A stretch of DNA of 64,000 bases from Aotearoamyces nothofagi (lineage: Eukaryota > Ascomycota > Leotiomycetes > Leotiales > Tympanidaceae): the NCBI GenBank assembly GCA_015345905.1, contig JADDTR010000003.1, forward strand, positions 496,001-560,000, in the 5' to 3' direction. A model generated the notes under the pieces. The model saw only the letters and a list, made by a program, of their open reading frames with translations. It was not told the origin of the DNA and did no database searches. Positions within the stretch are counted from its first letter, which is position 1, and each line of letters starts with the position of its first letter. The translations under genes and the position numbers were made by a program. Shown piece by piece: positions 45,263 to 57,868 of this stretch.

Positions 45263-48200
45263 GCTTGTGACAGCCGCACACAGCGGCCGGTCGGATTTTG
45301 AACAGCTAGATCAATATCATGAAGTTCTCTACGGAATAAGTTCGAGGTGGTCATATAAAGACCCGTATTGCTTGCAGGTAGAACGTAGCTTTGAAACGCT
45401 GGTCGAGTCGTCGAGTTCGTCGGATTAAAAAGGAAGCGACTCGATCATGGGCGGCAAGACTTCTGGAAAATCTATAGGCAAATGTTAGTGCTTTTGATCC
45501 TGATAATCTTTTCGCCATAGGACTGAGGTCGGCAAAAGAGATCTAGAAAAGCGAGTTGAGGTTCCTTACGTACATCCGAGAAGGCCTCACGATCAGAAAT
45601 TGGTGTCTCAGGTCTTAGAAGGATTACGACCTGCGTGAGACTTATGATGACAGATTATATCAGCATGAGGATGGCTGTGAATGTGCAAAGGAGTGGACGG
45701 TCCAAGTGACCAGAGCAGAGGCCGTTAACAGAACGCTGCACTGGTATTGAACCACAAGAAGGTGAGATGTTGGATGTTGGTGTTGTGAAATGGCCCGTTC
45801 GATGGCTCTCAGGCTTCAGACCAAAGACGGAGTAGGAACACAAGGTTCACCACTTAGCAACCGGCTAGCGTGGGGCTAGTCTGGGCTTAGACTTAGCGTT
45901 AGCCGGATTAAATGCGAGGTCCGTACTATATCGTACAAAGGTGCAGACAGGTACAGGGCTCTGCCAAATCCAATTCTCCGTGCACAATACTTGATAATTC
46001 ACCCTTACAAAGCCGTCTCAGTGCGATCATAACCCAAGAGCAGCCCTGGCCAACAGTAAGGTGGCTATTACTTCTAGAATGGGTGGCGCATGGCACCTTG
46101 CATCTTTGACAGATGGACTGCTAGTTTTGATATCGAACCCCGAAAACTGTCAAATTTGACGTAGTGGGCATTCTTCCTTATGGGGGCCGCGAGCAGCGAG
46201 GTACATTAAGGTAGGTAGTCAGCTCGCCAAACTGGTAAGCACTCTCCGAGTGACGATTGTAACCTCCGATACTAAGGCCCCTCCCTAAGCAACTCTAAGC
46301 TGCTGCGCACACTCGTACATGACCCACCGGACATCTCGCGAAAAAAAAAGGCTCGTCTGTCTAGGGAGACGTGTAAGGATAACTGCAGTGGTGATGGCCA
46401 GTAATAGCCATCCATAGGCAGTCAGAGCCTGTACCAAATACCTGCCATGCTGCGATGTGAGTGGGCACGTGTCGGTGCCCGGGGGCTCCGGGGGCTTATG
46501 AGGGTAGACGCGACACAGTGCGAAGCTCATCGACAACGCAACTTGCAATACCGGTAACTCATTAATAACACCTAACCGACAACAGCAAAGTGGGTGTGTT
46601 AGCGAGTGAGTGAGCTGAACAGCGCTGAGCCATCATACAGGCGTACTCTAGGGTACGCGTACTGTACATCATATAGTTCGTTCAGATATACTGTACGGTA
46701 CGGTACGGTACTGTCCTGTCCTGTCCAGTGTATCCTTCGTTACCTTATGCACAGCATGCCTTACCTCAATTCCGTACCTTAGCTCGCAGGCTCGTCATGC
46801 TGCTGTGTAGCATGTGGCTGCTTTTTCGAGATGTGTCGGATCTGAATCAATAATGGGGAAGATAGCACGGATATGGAGGAGAACAGGTCGGACAGTCAGA
46901 CATGCCCGGTTGAAGATCTGTGGCGGAGCAAATTCTAATAATATATGACGTGACGGCTTCCGTAAATCCTACTGGTCACAAGACTGAGTTGAGGGAGTTG
47001 CATCTGAACTCCGGTCGCGTCGTGGCCGTCATGAATGCTCGTAAGCCTCAGGGGTTAGAGATTTGCAATATCGTTCGCCACGAGCCGGGGTAAAGGCAGG
47101 TACCTACCGTACCTATTCCAGTTAAATTGTTGGAGCCAGGGCTGCCATAAAGCCGACTACTGTATGCACGAAGTACAGCCTGCAATGCTACTACAGTACT
47201 ACACACCGCGTTGTCAGGTTTTGACAACACCAAGGCCCTATTCGTCTCCAAGCATCCCAGGTCTTCCCTTTCCGTTCTCTCCCGTGCCGAGTGCATGCTG
47301 GCTACTGTGTATACGGTATCGCTAGATGGAATCCCTTCCAAAAGGGCGATTCTTCGGCAGCCCCGGGCGCGGTTGGCAGCGTTGCTGGAAGAGTCGACAA
47401 ATCAAACATCTTCAGCGCAGCCAGGAGTTCGCGTTGCGGGCTTTGACAAGACTTGATCTGCAAACATCCGCTGCGACCCATGGACGTATTCCGCCACACT
47501 GCATGCATTGTTGCGACCAACTGCTCAAGACGAGACGCTGCATTTGCAAGTGGGTACTGTGGGTATGTAGGTACACGGGTCATTTCCTGTGCCCGGTACA
47601 TCTACAGGAAGTATCTGCGATGTATTTGCTACTTCCGTATGTGCTATGTGCAGTGTATATTACATTCCTGTAATGGCCGTTGTAGCTCGTTTCAATGCAC
47701 GATCCCTTGCTGTCCCTCTATCGCCAATTGATTATCAACCTGGCGCAATACAGTAGGATCTTCCGCCCTACCACGGTCTCTGACCGCGATTCCTGTTTCC
47801 GGAAACACTGTCGGGAGCAAGGAGTCGGCCGGCAGTCCTTGTAAATGCACAATAGGCACTCGTACTCGTATATAGCAGTACCTTACAGGAGGACATTGCC
47901 ATTGCAGTATTTACCCCTCATTATGTTGGATAAGTGAGTGAGCTGAGCCGTCATAGCAGTGTCCCTGAAGGTTGCGAGCTGCAAGACTGAGCACATACGC
48001 TCCGTCTGTGCCCTGTTGGCTATCACAGTGACGGGGCTTTGGCGCATGTAGCGCATAAGCTCGCTGCACGGGTGCCCCAAATCCATCATTCTAGCCCCTA
48101 AACAGACAAGTAGTTGTTTCGAAACCTTCGAGTCAGTAGCAAGCACAGGAACAATTGGTTGGACCTTTAAAGACAACACGAACACCTCAGTTGGCCACGG

Positions 48201-49068
48201 CGGCCTCTTGGACGGAACCGTTGCCGTGCCGTCCTGCGCAGTCTGATTCATCACATTGGGGTCATGGCGAAGAATTAGATCTTCCTCCGTAAACTGTTCT
48301 CCACTACCCAAACGCTCCAGTATGTATGTGGAATGGATATATTTGGCTCTGCATGCTTTGCGTGCAGGAGCACCGTGTCTAGATAGTAGGACCCAAGGTC
48401 TATGAAGCCATGTTGACCTGAGCTCACACTCAATCAACCGCCCCTTTCCGCACGCACAAATGTAGCAGGCCTAGATAATGTGGACGTGCGACTTATTCAC
48501 ATCAACGTATTGCTTACAGATCGAGGCTCGACGCTACAAAAAAAAAAGAAAAGCAGGCTACAGCCTGACAGGTCAGCCTCGTAGCCGGATGCTCTGAACA
48601 CGCGTTTGCGACTAGCCGCGAGTCATGATGATGATAGCCAGCCCAGCAGCATTAGCATGCGACGATAGATAACAGACATTTCTAGGTCCCACCTGGCCAA
48701 TCTGCACGATGGTGGATAGATACGTGCCTATTGAACTGAGAACTAGCAAGCAGCAGTTGATCTGTCGTAAAATAAATATTCTTATAATCTGCTTTAATCA
48801 TGCATTTACTGAATAGTGAAAGTAACAACATAATAAAACAATTACAGCTAATCACAGACTCAGGGTATAGACTCTGCTAGTCTATTAAAAAGTAAATCAA
48901 CTATGAAGCTCTTTTGACTGTTCATTTCAGGTATAAAGAATCCCTTTTTGATGTACCGGCGTTTAGTATCGCATTAACGTTTCGCCGGTCCTTGCTATCT
49001 TGAGCTCAAAGCTGTCATTCACCACGCGAACAGAGTAATCGTGCCTCAACCCGCATGTAGAGCTCGTT
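45263..49068. other. Intergenic, 3.8 kb, no supported gene
   Basis: This is a divergent stretch between the 962-residue gene and vps33. It contains short frames only. The longest, 47883-48437 minus (184 codons), starts with TTG, and its first ATG is near 48251; no domain is visible. GTAC-rich words and a short TCCTG run lie at 46655-46735. The part at 48760-48920 is AT-rich. The flanking parts must hold both promoters. No tRNA or element was recognised. Confidence 0.5.
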
Positions 49069-51408
49069 ATGGCTCCTCATGCTGGGTTTGATACTGACCT
49101 GATCAAGGATAAGGCGCGTAAAGATTTGTTGGATCTACTCGAAGGCGTAAGTAAGGCCTACCTCTCCGTTGACGCGTAACGTGCAAACATCTGATCCCCC
49201 AAATAGGTCCGAGGAAAGAAGAACTTGATCCTTGAAAAGGACTTGGCTGGGCCAATCGGACTTTTTGTAAAGTTTTCAACACTGCAAGACTATGGAGTAG
49301 ACAAGGTGTTCTTCCTGGAAAATGGCAATGCGGATACTAGTCAACAGAATGTTGTTTTCATAGCACGAGGGGAGAGTGCTCGGCATACTCAGTCGATAGC
49401 TGGTATGTATGTGCTTAATCATTCCAATATATTTCCTTTTGTTCTGTTTCATTTCTGGACTCTTGTTCTTCACTGGGCTCTCAGAGTAGACTGTAGATGA
49501 CTGTTCAACTTTATTAGACCAGTTCTGATCTCCTAAATTGGCCACCTACGTACTTCGTACTTCATACTCCTATTACTTCTCTTCGTTATTATGTGCAAAA
49601 TGCTAGCTAGGAAGTACTGACATTACTACAGACCACATCAAACGACTGCAACGCGAGAGTCAAACTGGTCATGAGTTCTCTATATTTTGGGTCCCGCGGC
49701 GGACACTCGTTTCTGACAAAATTCTCGAAGAAGCTGGCGTTTTAGGTGACACCAATATAGTCGAATTTCCCATGTATTTCATTCCGCTTGAAAAAGATCT
49801 ACTATCACTGGAACTCAATGATTCATTTGCCGATCTCTACTTGCGAAACGACCCAACACCGACATTTCTATTAGCAAAGGCTTTAATGTTGATACAACAG
49901 AAGCACGGACTATTCCCTCGGATTACGGGCAAAGGCGACAACGCAAAGAGGCTGGCAGACCTTCTTGCTCGAATGCGCCAGGAAGCAATTGCTGGGGAAG
50001 ACACCGGTGAAGGCACTAAACTAGGACTCACGCCAAGTACAACCATCGAGAGCCTCATTGTCATCGACCGAGAGGTGGATTATGCTACACCACTTCTTAC
50101 ACAATTGACATATGAGGGATTAATCGACGAAGTAGTAGGGATTCAGCACAATCAGGCAGATGTCGATTCAACGATAGTGGGCGTTGCACCGCAACCTCAA
50201 GGCTCGTCGAAGACGGTAGGGGTATCAGCTGCACAAGGAAAATCTAGGAAAATCCCATTAGACTCTTCTGACAAACTATACGAACAACTCCGAGATACCA
50301 ATTTTGCGATCGTAGGAAGCTTACTAAATAAAGTTGCTCGTCGTCTACAAACAGATTATGAAAGCAGGCATGGCAACAAAACCACAGCAGAGCTGAGAGA
50401 ATTTGTCAACAATCTGAAGGGATATCAAGCTGAACAGCAAAGCCTGAAAATCCACACTGGGCTTGCCGAAGAGATCATGAAGCACACACGCACAAATCAA
50501 TTCAGTCGAGTGTTAGAGGTCCAGCAGAACCTTGCAGCAGGGGCAGATCCATCTTCTCAACATGATGCCATAGAGGAGCTCATCTCTCGAGATGCCCCAC
50601 TCAGGGAAGTTCTCCGCCTCCTGTGCCTGGAGTCTTGTATTACCGGCGGTATAAAGCCTCGAGAATTAGACAATCTTAAACGATTGATCCTCCAGGCATA
50701 CGGTTATCAGCATATTCTGACACTAGATGCACTCGAAAAGCTCCATTTACTCCTTTCCCGAGCCTCTCCAACAGCATTGATGATTCCCATGGCAGGTGGT
50801 GCCACCAGTGCCGGCACAAAAACGAACTATACATACCTGCGGAAACAGCTTCGCCTCATTGTTGATGAGGTGAATGAACAAGATCCGAAAGATATAGCAT
50901 ATGTTTATAGCGGCTATGCACCCCTCTCAGTGCGCTTGGTTCAGTGCATAATACAAAAGCAGTACCTGCTCTCATTGACACGCGGATCAGCAAACAATGG
51001 AGCTGCAGCTGTAAATATGGGTGGCGGAGGGCACGGTTGGCGTGGCTTTGACGAGGTGGTCAAACACGCGCGAGGGGCGATGTTTGATGAGATACAGAAG
51101 GGCGAAGATAAAGCAATCAAAGCCAGAGCGCTTCTGACAGATAGCGCTGAAAAGAAGACTATATTTCTCGTCTTCTTAGGAGGCATAACTTTCACTGAAA
51201 TCGCAGCCTTAAGATTCATTGCCAAAAAGGAAGAAGGTAAGATCATGACCCCCCGTATTGCTACTGTATCGTCACTTACGCATTAGTAGCTCGGAAGCAA
51301 ATAATCATTTGTACGACTTCAGTTATAAATGGAAACAGGATGATGGATGCAGCTATAGAGACTGGACAGCTAGGGAAGAGTATTGCACAAGGGGCGACCC
51401 GTGGATGA
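49069..51408 (+). CDS. vps33: VPS33, Sec1/Munc18-family vacuolar sorting protein
   Basis: Four exons, 49069-49146, 49207-49402, 49632-51236 and 51287-51408, give 666 residues. Vps33 is the SM-family subunit of the HOPS and CORVET tethers and templates SNARE assembly at vacuoles and endosomes. Family blocks include the N-terminal GKKNLILEKDLAGPIGLFVK, VEFPMYFIPLEKDLLSLEL, SLIVIDREVDYATPLLTQLT, the KLYEQLRDTNFAIVGSLLNK region and the C-terminal TIFLVFLGGITFTEIAALRF. The final exon gives IIICTTSVINGNRMMDAA, which restores the normal SM C-terminus that the open frame alone would miss. Intron 2 is 229 bp; the others are 50-60 bp. Confidence 0.94.
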
Positions 51409-51998
51409 TACCAGGGCCGTATCATATCTAATAATACTATTAATGAATACACGAAGTTCCCAGTGGTTTAATACCGCTAGTAGTCATTAGTATATTCTTT
51501 GACTGTAAAACCTTGAATTTCTCACATCTAACAAGCTTTAGCGGTAGCCATTTACTATAGAGGAGTGATGTAAGTAGGACACTCCATTTTCAAACTCGAC
51601 CGATCCGATTAACTTGGTTTTTATTTATAAATCACGTGATTGCATGTATCCGACTTTGCTCCGGGGCCGGTCCTCAATTCTATGCACTCATAGACATATC
51701 GAAGCACCAGGACTCGAAATAAGTCGACAGACCGTCAGAGATCGAATAAAGATTTCATTAATGTGATTCATGAATTGTTTACTCCAATATAACTGTGGGC
51801 ATCTGGAAAGCGAACATATCTGAGGAGGTTGGGCAATGCCGAATGCGACAGGTGTGGCAACCCTACGGCATATATACCATATATGCAGATAATACTCTCC
51901 ATTGAACACTGCTAATGGATATTTACAGGTTGTTTGTGAGGATCTCCTGTTGCAACTCGAGACGCTTATAGATGACAATGCATGGATGATCATTATCA
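51409..51998. promoter_or_regulatory. Intergenic, upstream of the LSD1-like gene
   Basis: This is 590 bp between tandem plus-strand genes, AT-rich. It presumably holds vps33 3' flank and lsd1 promoter. No gene is seen. Confidence 0.4.
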
Positions 51999-54900
51999 AT
52001 GGGAACAACGTCGAGTAGCACGGCCAACCCCACAGTTGCCGACGAAGGTCTATATATGTCAACACATTCCGGATTCATAAAATCCAAGGACCCAAAAATG
52101 AGTCTAACGTTCGAATCTCAAGTTCATCATCAGGATGATCTTGGTCACGATACGTTGATGGGCCTACAAGAATTGGACTCGCACCTGGCAATATTTGAGA
52201 AGTCAGCCGATTCGGACAAGGATGTATCTGCGCCAGATGTCCTATCTGATGTCCTAGCAGACATTTCCTACATTACAAATGATGTGACACCTAGTATTTC
52301 TAGAGACGGACCAAATAACACTATATCCCTCTCGAAGATAGAAACTGCTGGGTTGCCACCTAGTACCGGCTCTCATAAGCGGGTGAAGATTAACGGTGTT
52401 TCTCGGTATGCATACTCCGGATTTCTTATATAACCATTCGACCAACTGCGAATTCTATAATTAAATTTGCTGATAATACTAATTATCATTTAGGCCATTA
52501 CAGCGTCGTCAAGGTTCGGCCAATGGAGTTTCGCGGATAAAGTTCGAGAATAATAACAGCTCGATGGCTTCGTCCATGGCAACAGACCGATCTGATGTCT
52601 CTTCAGCGATATCGTCGGTATCAAGTAAAGCTACATCGCCCACAGACTTCGATTCATCCAGAGAAACCACCCATAGTTCATCACATGCTCCCATATTAGA
52701 AATGAAGCCACGATCCACATATGACGTAAGGCCAAAGGTCTCAATTCCTACAGATATTGCGCCATCAGAATATGCTAGACAGTGCATTGCAGCTGCAGAG
52801 TCTTCACGGCTGAGTCCATACAGTTTACATGTCGAGGAGCATGCACTTCTACGAACCCATCTCAGCCATTCACAAGTTACGACATACTTAAACATCAGAA
52901 ACAGTATCCTCCGATTGTGGACAAGAAATCCACTAATTGGGATCTTACGGGATGAGGCTATTGGATGTGCTAAAGATGCTCGCTGGTTCGACGTTGCTAA
53001 TGTCTGTTACGAATGGCTAGTTCGCAGGGGATATATCAATTATGGATGTCTAGAAAACATTCCCAGCCGACTTCCATCTCAGCGATCACGCAAACTAAAG
53101 CTAAAACGCGAGACAGTTGCCGTTATAGGTGCTGGAATATCAGGTCTTGGATGTGCAAGACAACTGGAAGGACTCTTTGCTCACTTCGAGGATCATTTTC
53201 GAGAAAAAGGTGAGGAGGTACCAAAAGTAGTCATCTTGGAGGGCAGAGATAGGATAGGTGGTCGGGTGTATTCCCGTGGATTGAAATCCAATACTACCAT
53301 GGCTTCAAAACTCGCTGTTGGCACTCGATGTACGGCAGAAATGGGAGGCATGATCATCACAGGCTTCGATCGGGGTAACCCTCTAAACATCATTGTCCGA
53401 GGGCAACTAGCACTACCATACCATGCACTCAGGCCTACGACAACCCTGTATGATTCGAATGGTCAACCAGTTGACCAAAACCGCGACCAGCTAGCTGAAA
53501 AACTGTACAATGATGTACTCGACCGTGTAAGCGACTACAAGTTCAAAATCCCGCAACCACTGAACGTCGAAGGAGACAAGAATCTTGTAGATGCGTGTCG
53601 AGATGCTTCTACTGATAACAACAAAACTATGAGCGCTGTTGAAGATGCTACTGCAGCTCTTTCATTGTCCGGCTCGACATCCGCTTCTATTGTTGATACC
53701 AATTCTTCGGGAATGAAGTTAAATAAAGTTGAGGTGGTGCCAGTATCATCCGACCGACTCACAGGGAAGGCCCATATTGAGCCAGGTATCCCAGCAGTGT
53801 ATAAAGCAGCTTACAAAGCCCGGATAATGGGTTGGCCTTTGAAAGACGGTGTTGGTGACCACCAGGACCTTGACCTCGAAGATGCTGTTACAACAAAAGG
53901 TGCCACACTTGGTTCAGTAATGGATGCAGCCATCCAACAATATCGAGACGTGGTTCATATTTTACCCTTGGATCTCCGACTTGTAAACTGGCATATAGCA
54001 AACCTCGAATACAGCAATGCAATCAACTACAGCGAGCTGAGCCTTGGCGGATGGGATGTGGATGCTGGCAACGAATGGGAAGGAAAACACACAATGGTCA
54101 TTGGCGGCTACCAGCAGGTGGCTAGAGGTCTACTACACTGTCCGAAGTCATTGGATGTACGGAAGAAGAGTGCCGTCAAGCATATTACTTACAATGCTAA
54201 CGGAGAGGACGGGCCTACGAGGATTGAATGTGAGGACGGTTCAGTCATCGAGGCCGATCATATTGTTTCATCAATCCCTCTAGGTGTTCTGAAGAAGCAA
54301 AGTGTTACGTTCGAGCCCGAACTACCCCAGTGGAAGACCGGCGCGATCGAGAGATTAGGCTTCGGAATATTGAACAAAGTTGTTCTGGTCTACGATGAGC
54401 CTTTCTGGGACCAGAATCGCGATATTTTTGGCGTTCTTCGAGATCCTATCCATCGTGCCAGTTTAGACCAAACGGACTATTCTTTAAATCGTGGTCGCTT
54501 TTTCCAATGGTTTAACTGCACAAAGACAAGTGGTGTACCCACCCTCATTGCCCTGATGGCTGGTGATGCTGCTTTCCAGACAGAGACAGACGAAGAAAAT
54601 GTCTTAGTAGCAGAAGCTACTATGGTCCTGAGAGGCGTCTTCGGGCATACTGTACCCGAGCCAACTGAAGCTATCGTTACAAGGTGGGGACAAGACAAGT
54701 TTGCTAGGGGAAGCTATTCATACACTGCCCCAGACTTCAAACATGACGACTATGAAGTGATGGCAAAGCCTGTCGGCAACCTTTTTTTCACCGGTGAGCA
54801 CACATGTGGTACACATCCTGCCACCGTGCACGGGGCGTATATATCAGGCCTGCGTGCTGCATCAGAAGTCCTAGATGCCATGATCGGACCAATACTGGTC

Positions 54901-55479
54901 CCCGAACCTCTAATAGTCCCCAAAGATAATTCTGGAAGCCTGAAACGGAAAACCTCTGAACGGATTTCACAGGAAGTCAAAGATCCGAAGCAAGCCCGTC
55001 TTGAAGCCTACGAGATTGAGATATGGAACGCCATCTATGCAAAGCTTAGTGACCGCCCATGGCGCCCAGCCAAGATCAGTGCAAATCCTTATATTTTGTA
55101 TGGCAAGGATAACTTTGAGATTGCACGCAAGAAGTGCGAGGATGGCCGACGACCTGGTAAAGGCAAGCCTGCACCTAATGAAGTACGGACCATGCTCGCG
55201 AAAATGTGGAAAGAGGCTCCAGAGTCGGTCAAGCAGCCATACAACGACCATGCTGCAGCCCAGAAACGGACATACGCGGAGGCCTTAGCGGGCTACAATG
55301 AAAAAGCATCAAAATGGGATCGAGATGCGTTAGAATTTCGAAAAGTTTACGAAGCTGAGCATCCGAGCGTGCCCGGCCCAGATGAGAGAGAGAATGCACC
55401 CGACAGCCCTTGGAGGAGAGACAGGAAGGCCAAGAGGATTGGTGGCTATGCTGAGGATTCTGACTCAGATGTGGATTGA
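51999..55479 (+). CDS. lsd1: LSD1-like lysine-specific histone demethylase (SWIRM, amine oxidase, HMG-like)
   Basis: Two exons, 51999-52405 and 52494-55479, give 1130 residues. LSD1 enzymes use FAD to remove mono- and dimethyl marks from histone H3 lysines. After about 220 disordered residues there is a SWIRM domain (about 225-322: LRTHLSHSQVTTYLNIRNSI, then ARWFDVANVCYEWLVRRGYI). The FAD site VAVIGAGISGLGCARQLEG starts at 344, followed by the GRDRIGGRVYS block. FGILNKVVLVYDEPFW carries the Lys that matches the essential active-site Lys of LSD1. FTGEHTCGTHPATVHGAYIS closes the oxidase. A C-terminal HMG-box-like part covers about 1000-1085 (NPYILYGKD to AEALAGYNEKA). The mid-oxidase insert is low-complexity and does not look like the human Tower hairpin. 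Confidence 0.93.
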
Positions 55480-55953
55480 TAGGAGTATAGGTTGGTTTTG
55501 TATGATTTATTGCTACAATGCTGGGCTTATACAATCGCTTCGAAGCCGGAGTTAGTTTGAGGCATCTGAGCATGGCACATAGGATGAGGGCACACCATGT
55601 CTATAGGCTTATGGCGTAGAATAGTAATGTATGCATGTCGAAAAATTGAGAGATGATGTGAAGGTCTTAACACTTTAATACGCAGCTTGACCACCAAGGG
55701 GTAGATAGCAGAGTAGAGCTCTTAAGCTGACAAAAATGTTGGAAGCCAAAATTGAGCAAGTCCATTCATTGTATGCTTTGATATATGTTCTAAAGTTTCG
55801 AGGATGGCATTTTAGAGAATTTTCAAACGGTTGTGCCTGCGCTCATGATTTCCCGAATTGGGCAACTGAGCCAAACGCGGTTCGCTTCCACTTTCAACGC
55901 GTCTCCTTCCAGAACTGCTGCAACTTGAACGTGCCATATTTGCAACTCTAATT
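55480..55953. other. Intergenic, upstream of the dynamitin gene
   Basis: This is 474 bp between tandem genes. Nothing beyond presumed terminator and promoter sequence is seen. Confidence 0.4.
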
Positions 55954-57403
55954 ATGTCGCTCAACAGGAAATATGCTGCATTACCAGATCTTGTATGAAG
56001 GATGTAACACAGATTTGATAGCTTCATTAGCTAATTACTATTAAGGACTCTGCGCCCGACGTCTACGAGACACCCGACCTGACAGACGACAACTCAACAG
56101 TCCCTGTAAGCCAGGCATAATTCCCATAACACAGACATGCAATTAATGTCCAAAATAGACAGGCACAATTCGATCACAGTCTGCATCCTCTGAATACAGA
56201 GATTCCGACGAAGATGGCACCAACGATGATGATGAGAGCCCTGGCATTTCAAGAACTCGACTACATCCCGACGAAGCTCGAGAGCGATTTGAGCCAGCGA
56301 GAATTGATGCCCGGGATGTAGACTTCTCGGACCGGGTTACTGGCAAGCGGAAAAGCTACAAGGCGAGTAGTAGAAGGTATCGGAAGCGGGATGATGGCAC
56401 AGAGGAGTTGGGCGATTTGAGCGACGAGGATGGGGAGAGCCTAGAAAGGAAAATCGCCAGACTGAGGAGAGAGATTGAGGAAGTAAAGGAGGAGGCTGGA
56501 AAGAGGAAATCTGAGAAGAAAACTACTGATGTCGACGGCGAGGACCTGGATGGGCAGGATGACGTCGCGTCACTTAGTAGGATGCTAGAAGAAGTATCTA
56601 CGACACACGGAGACAATGGGACAACTGCTGGGTCTAGGCTGGCAAAGGCTCTTGGTACTGCAATACGGACACCTGCAGCTGTAGTACCACAGACGACAGA
56701 GGTTCAGAAGACACGGGAAGCAACATACACAGTCACATACGCACCTAATTACCAACAGACTCACGCTCTTGCCAAAGCTGCGGATTTTGACAGCCGCCTT
56801 ACACTTCTCGAGAAAGCTCTCGGCATTACTTCCACCGCTGTTCCTGCACTAGACGCCAAAGGCGCTCCCCTAACGATTCTACCTACGCTCTCAGCCCTCC
56901 AACGACAAGTTTCCGTCCTGGCTTCAGCCTCGCCCTCATTGCTCGACAGCATAAGTCGGCGTGTGCGAACCCTAACACAAGAAGCTGAACGTCTCGATGA
57001 GGCACGAAGGTCTGCGAAAACAGCACAAGACGAGCTTCGTGCAGCTGGTGGAGAGATCGAGTCGAATACGGAGGAAGGAGTTGATGACGAGCAGGCTGCC
57101 AAGATCAACGCTCTATACGGGACCTTAGCAACCATCGAGAATCTTGCTCCTTTACTACCATCTCTACTTGAAAGGTTGCGCTCGTTGCGAGGGATCCATG
57201 CCGATGCAGCAACGGCAAGCGAGGCACTCCAGAGAGTGGCCAAGCGGCAGGAGGAGATGACAGCTGATATAAAGAGATGGCGCGAGGGCTTGGAAAAGGT
57301 CGAGGAGGCCATGAAGAATGGCGAGACGGTAACGCGGGGCAACGTACAAGTTGTCGAGTCGTGGGTGAAGGAGCTGGAAGAGAAGATAGCTCGCCTTGGT
57401 TAA
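55954..57403 (+). CDS. Dynactin subunit 2 (dynamitin, p50)
   Basis: Three exons, 55954-55992, 56046-56105 and 56159-57403, give 447 residues. Dynamitin forms the shoulder of dynactin and links the p150 arm to the Arp1 filament for dynein motility. The N-terminus MSLNRKYAALPDL joined to DSAPDVYETPDLTDD is the near-universal dynamitin start, recovered only by splicing two short exons. RERFEPARIDARDVDFSD follows, then heptad-rich helices (ERKIARLRREIEEVKEEAGK near 158; repeats to the C-terminus), consistent with a coiled-coil protein. The C-terminus ends in a Glu/Lys helix (VVESWVKELEEKIARLG). Confidence 0.92.
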
Positions 57404-57868
57404 GATGAAAGGTTGAAGAGCATAGCATCGCATATCTAGCATTTACTGTACGAGATACCCATTTTGGAAGGAAATTAGTGGATTGAAGTTATATGTGCAT
57501 GTTTGCAAATCATTGACTACGTAGATGATCATTCACGTATAAGTGAAAGCAAACCTTGCATTTCAAAATTGTCTTAAAGCCCATCTTGCAATTGCATATC
57601 TTTGGATGTCAAAGAGAGGTTTGGTAGTGAAGTCCAGCTCGCACCAGTGGGACTGGCACAGCCTGTCTTTGTATTTGTATTGACTAGTTAATTGGCTACA
57701 CGTACTCGCAAAACACCTGACCCATCCCCACCCCAACCTTCCTAGTAATAAGCGTGTAAAATAAGCATAACTTTCTCGCTGTACTCCCGTCATATAAATC
57801 TATTAAAGACGTCTCATATCTAAGTCATATTATGACAACGTCTGTGTTGTCTCATCGCAAATTGGCCT
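57404..57868. other. Intergenic, between convergent dynamitin and NAD kinase genes
   Basis: This is 465 bp of 3' flanks; no gene or repeat is seen. Confidence 0.5.

Noticed and set aside
47883-48437. 184-codon minus-strand frame
   Set aside because: It starts with TTG, its first ATG is a third of the way in, and there is no recognisable domain or splice partner; kept only as a note.
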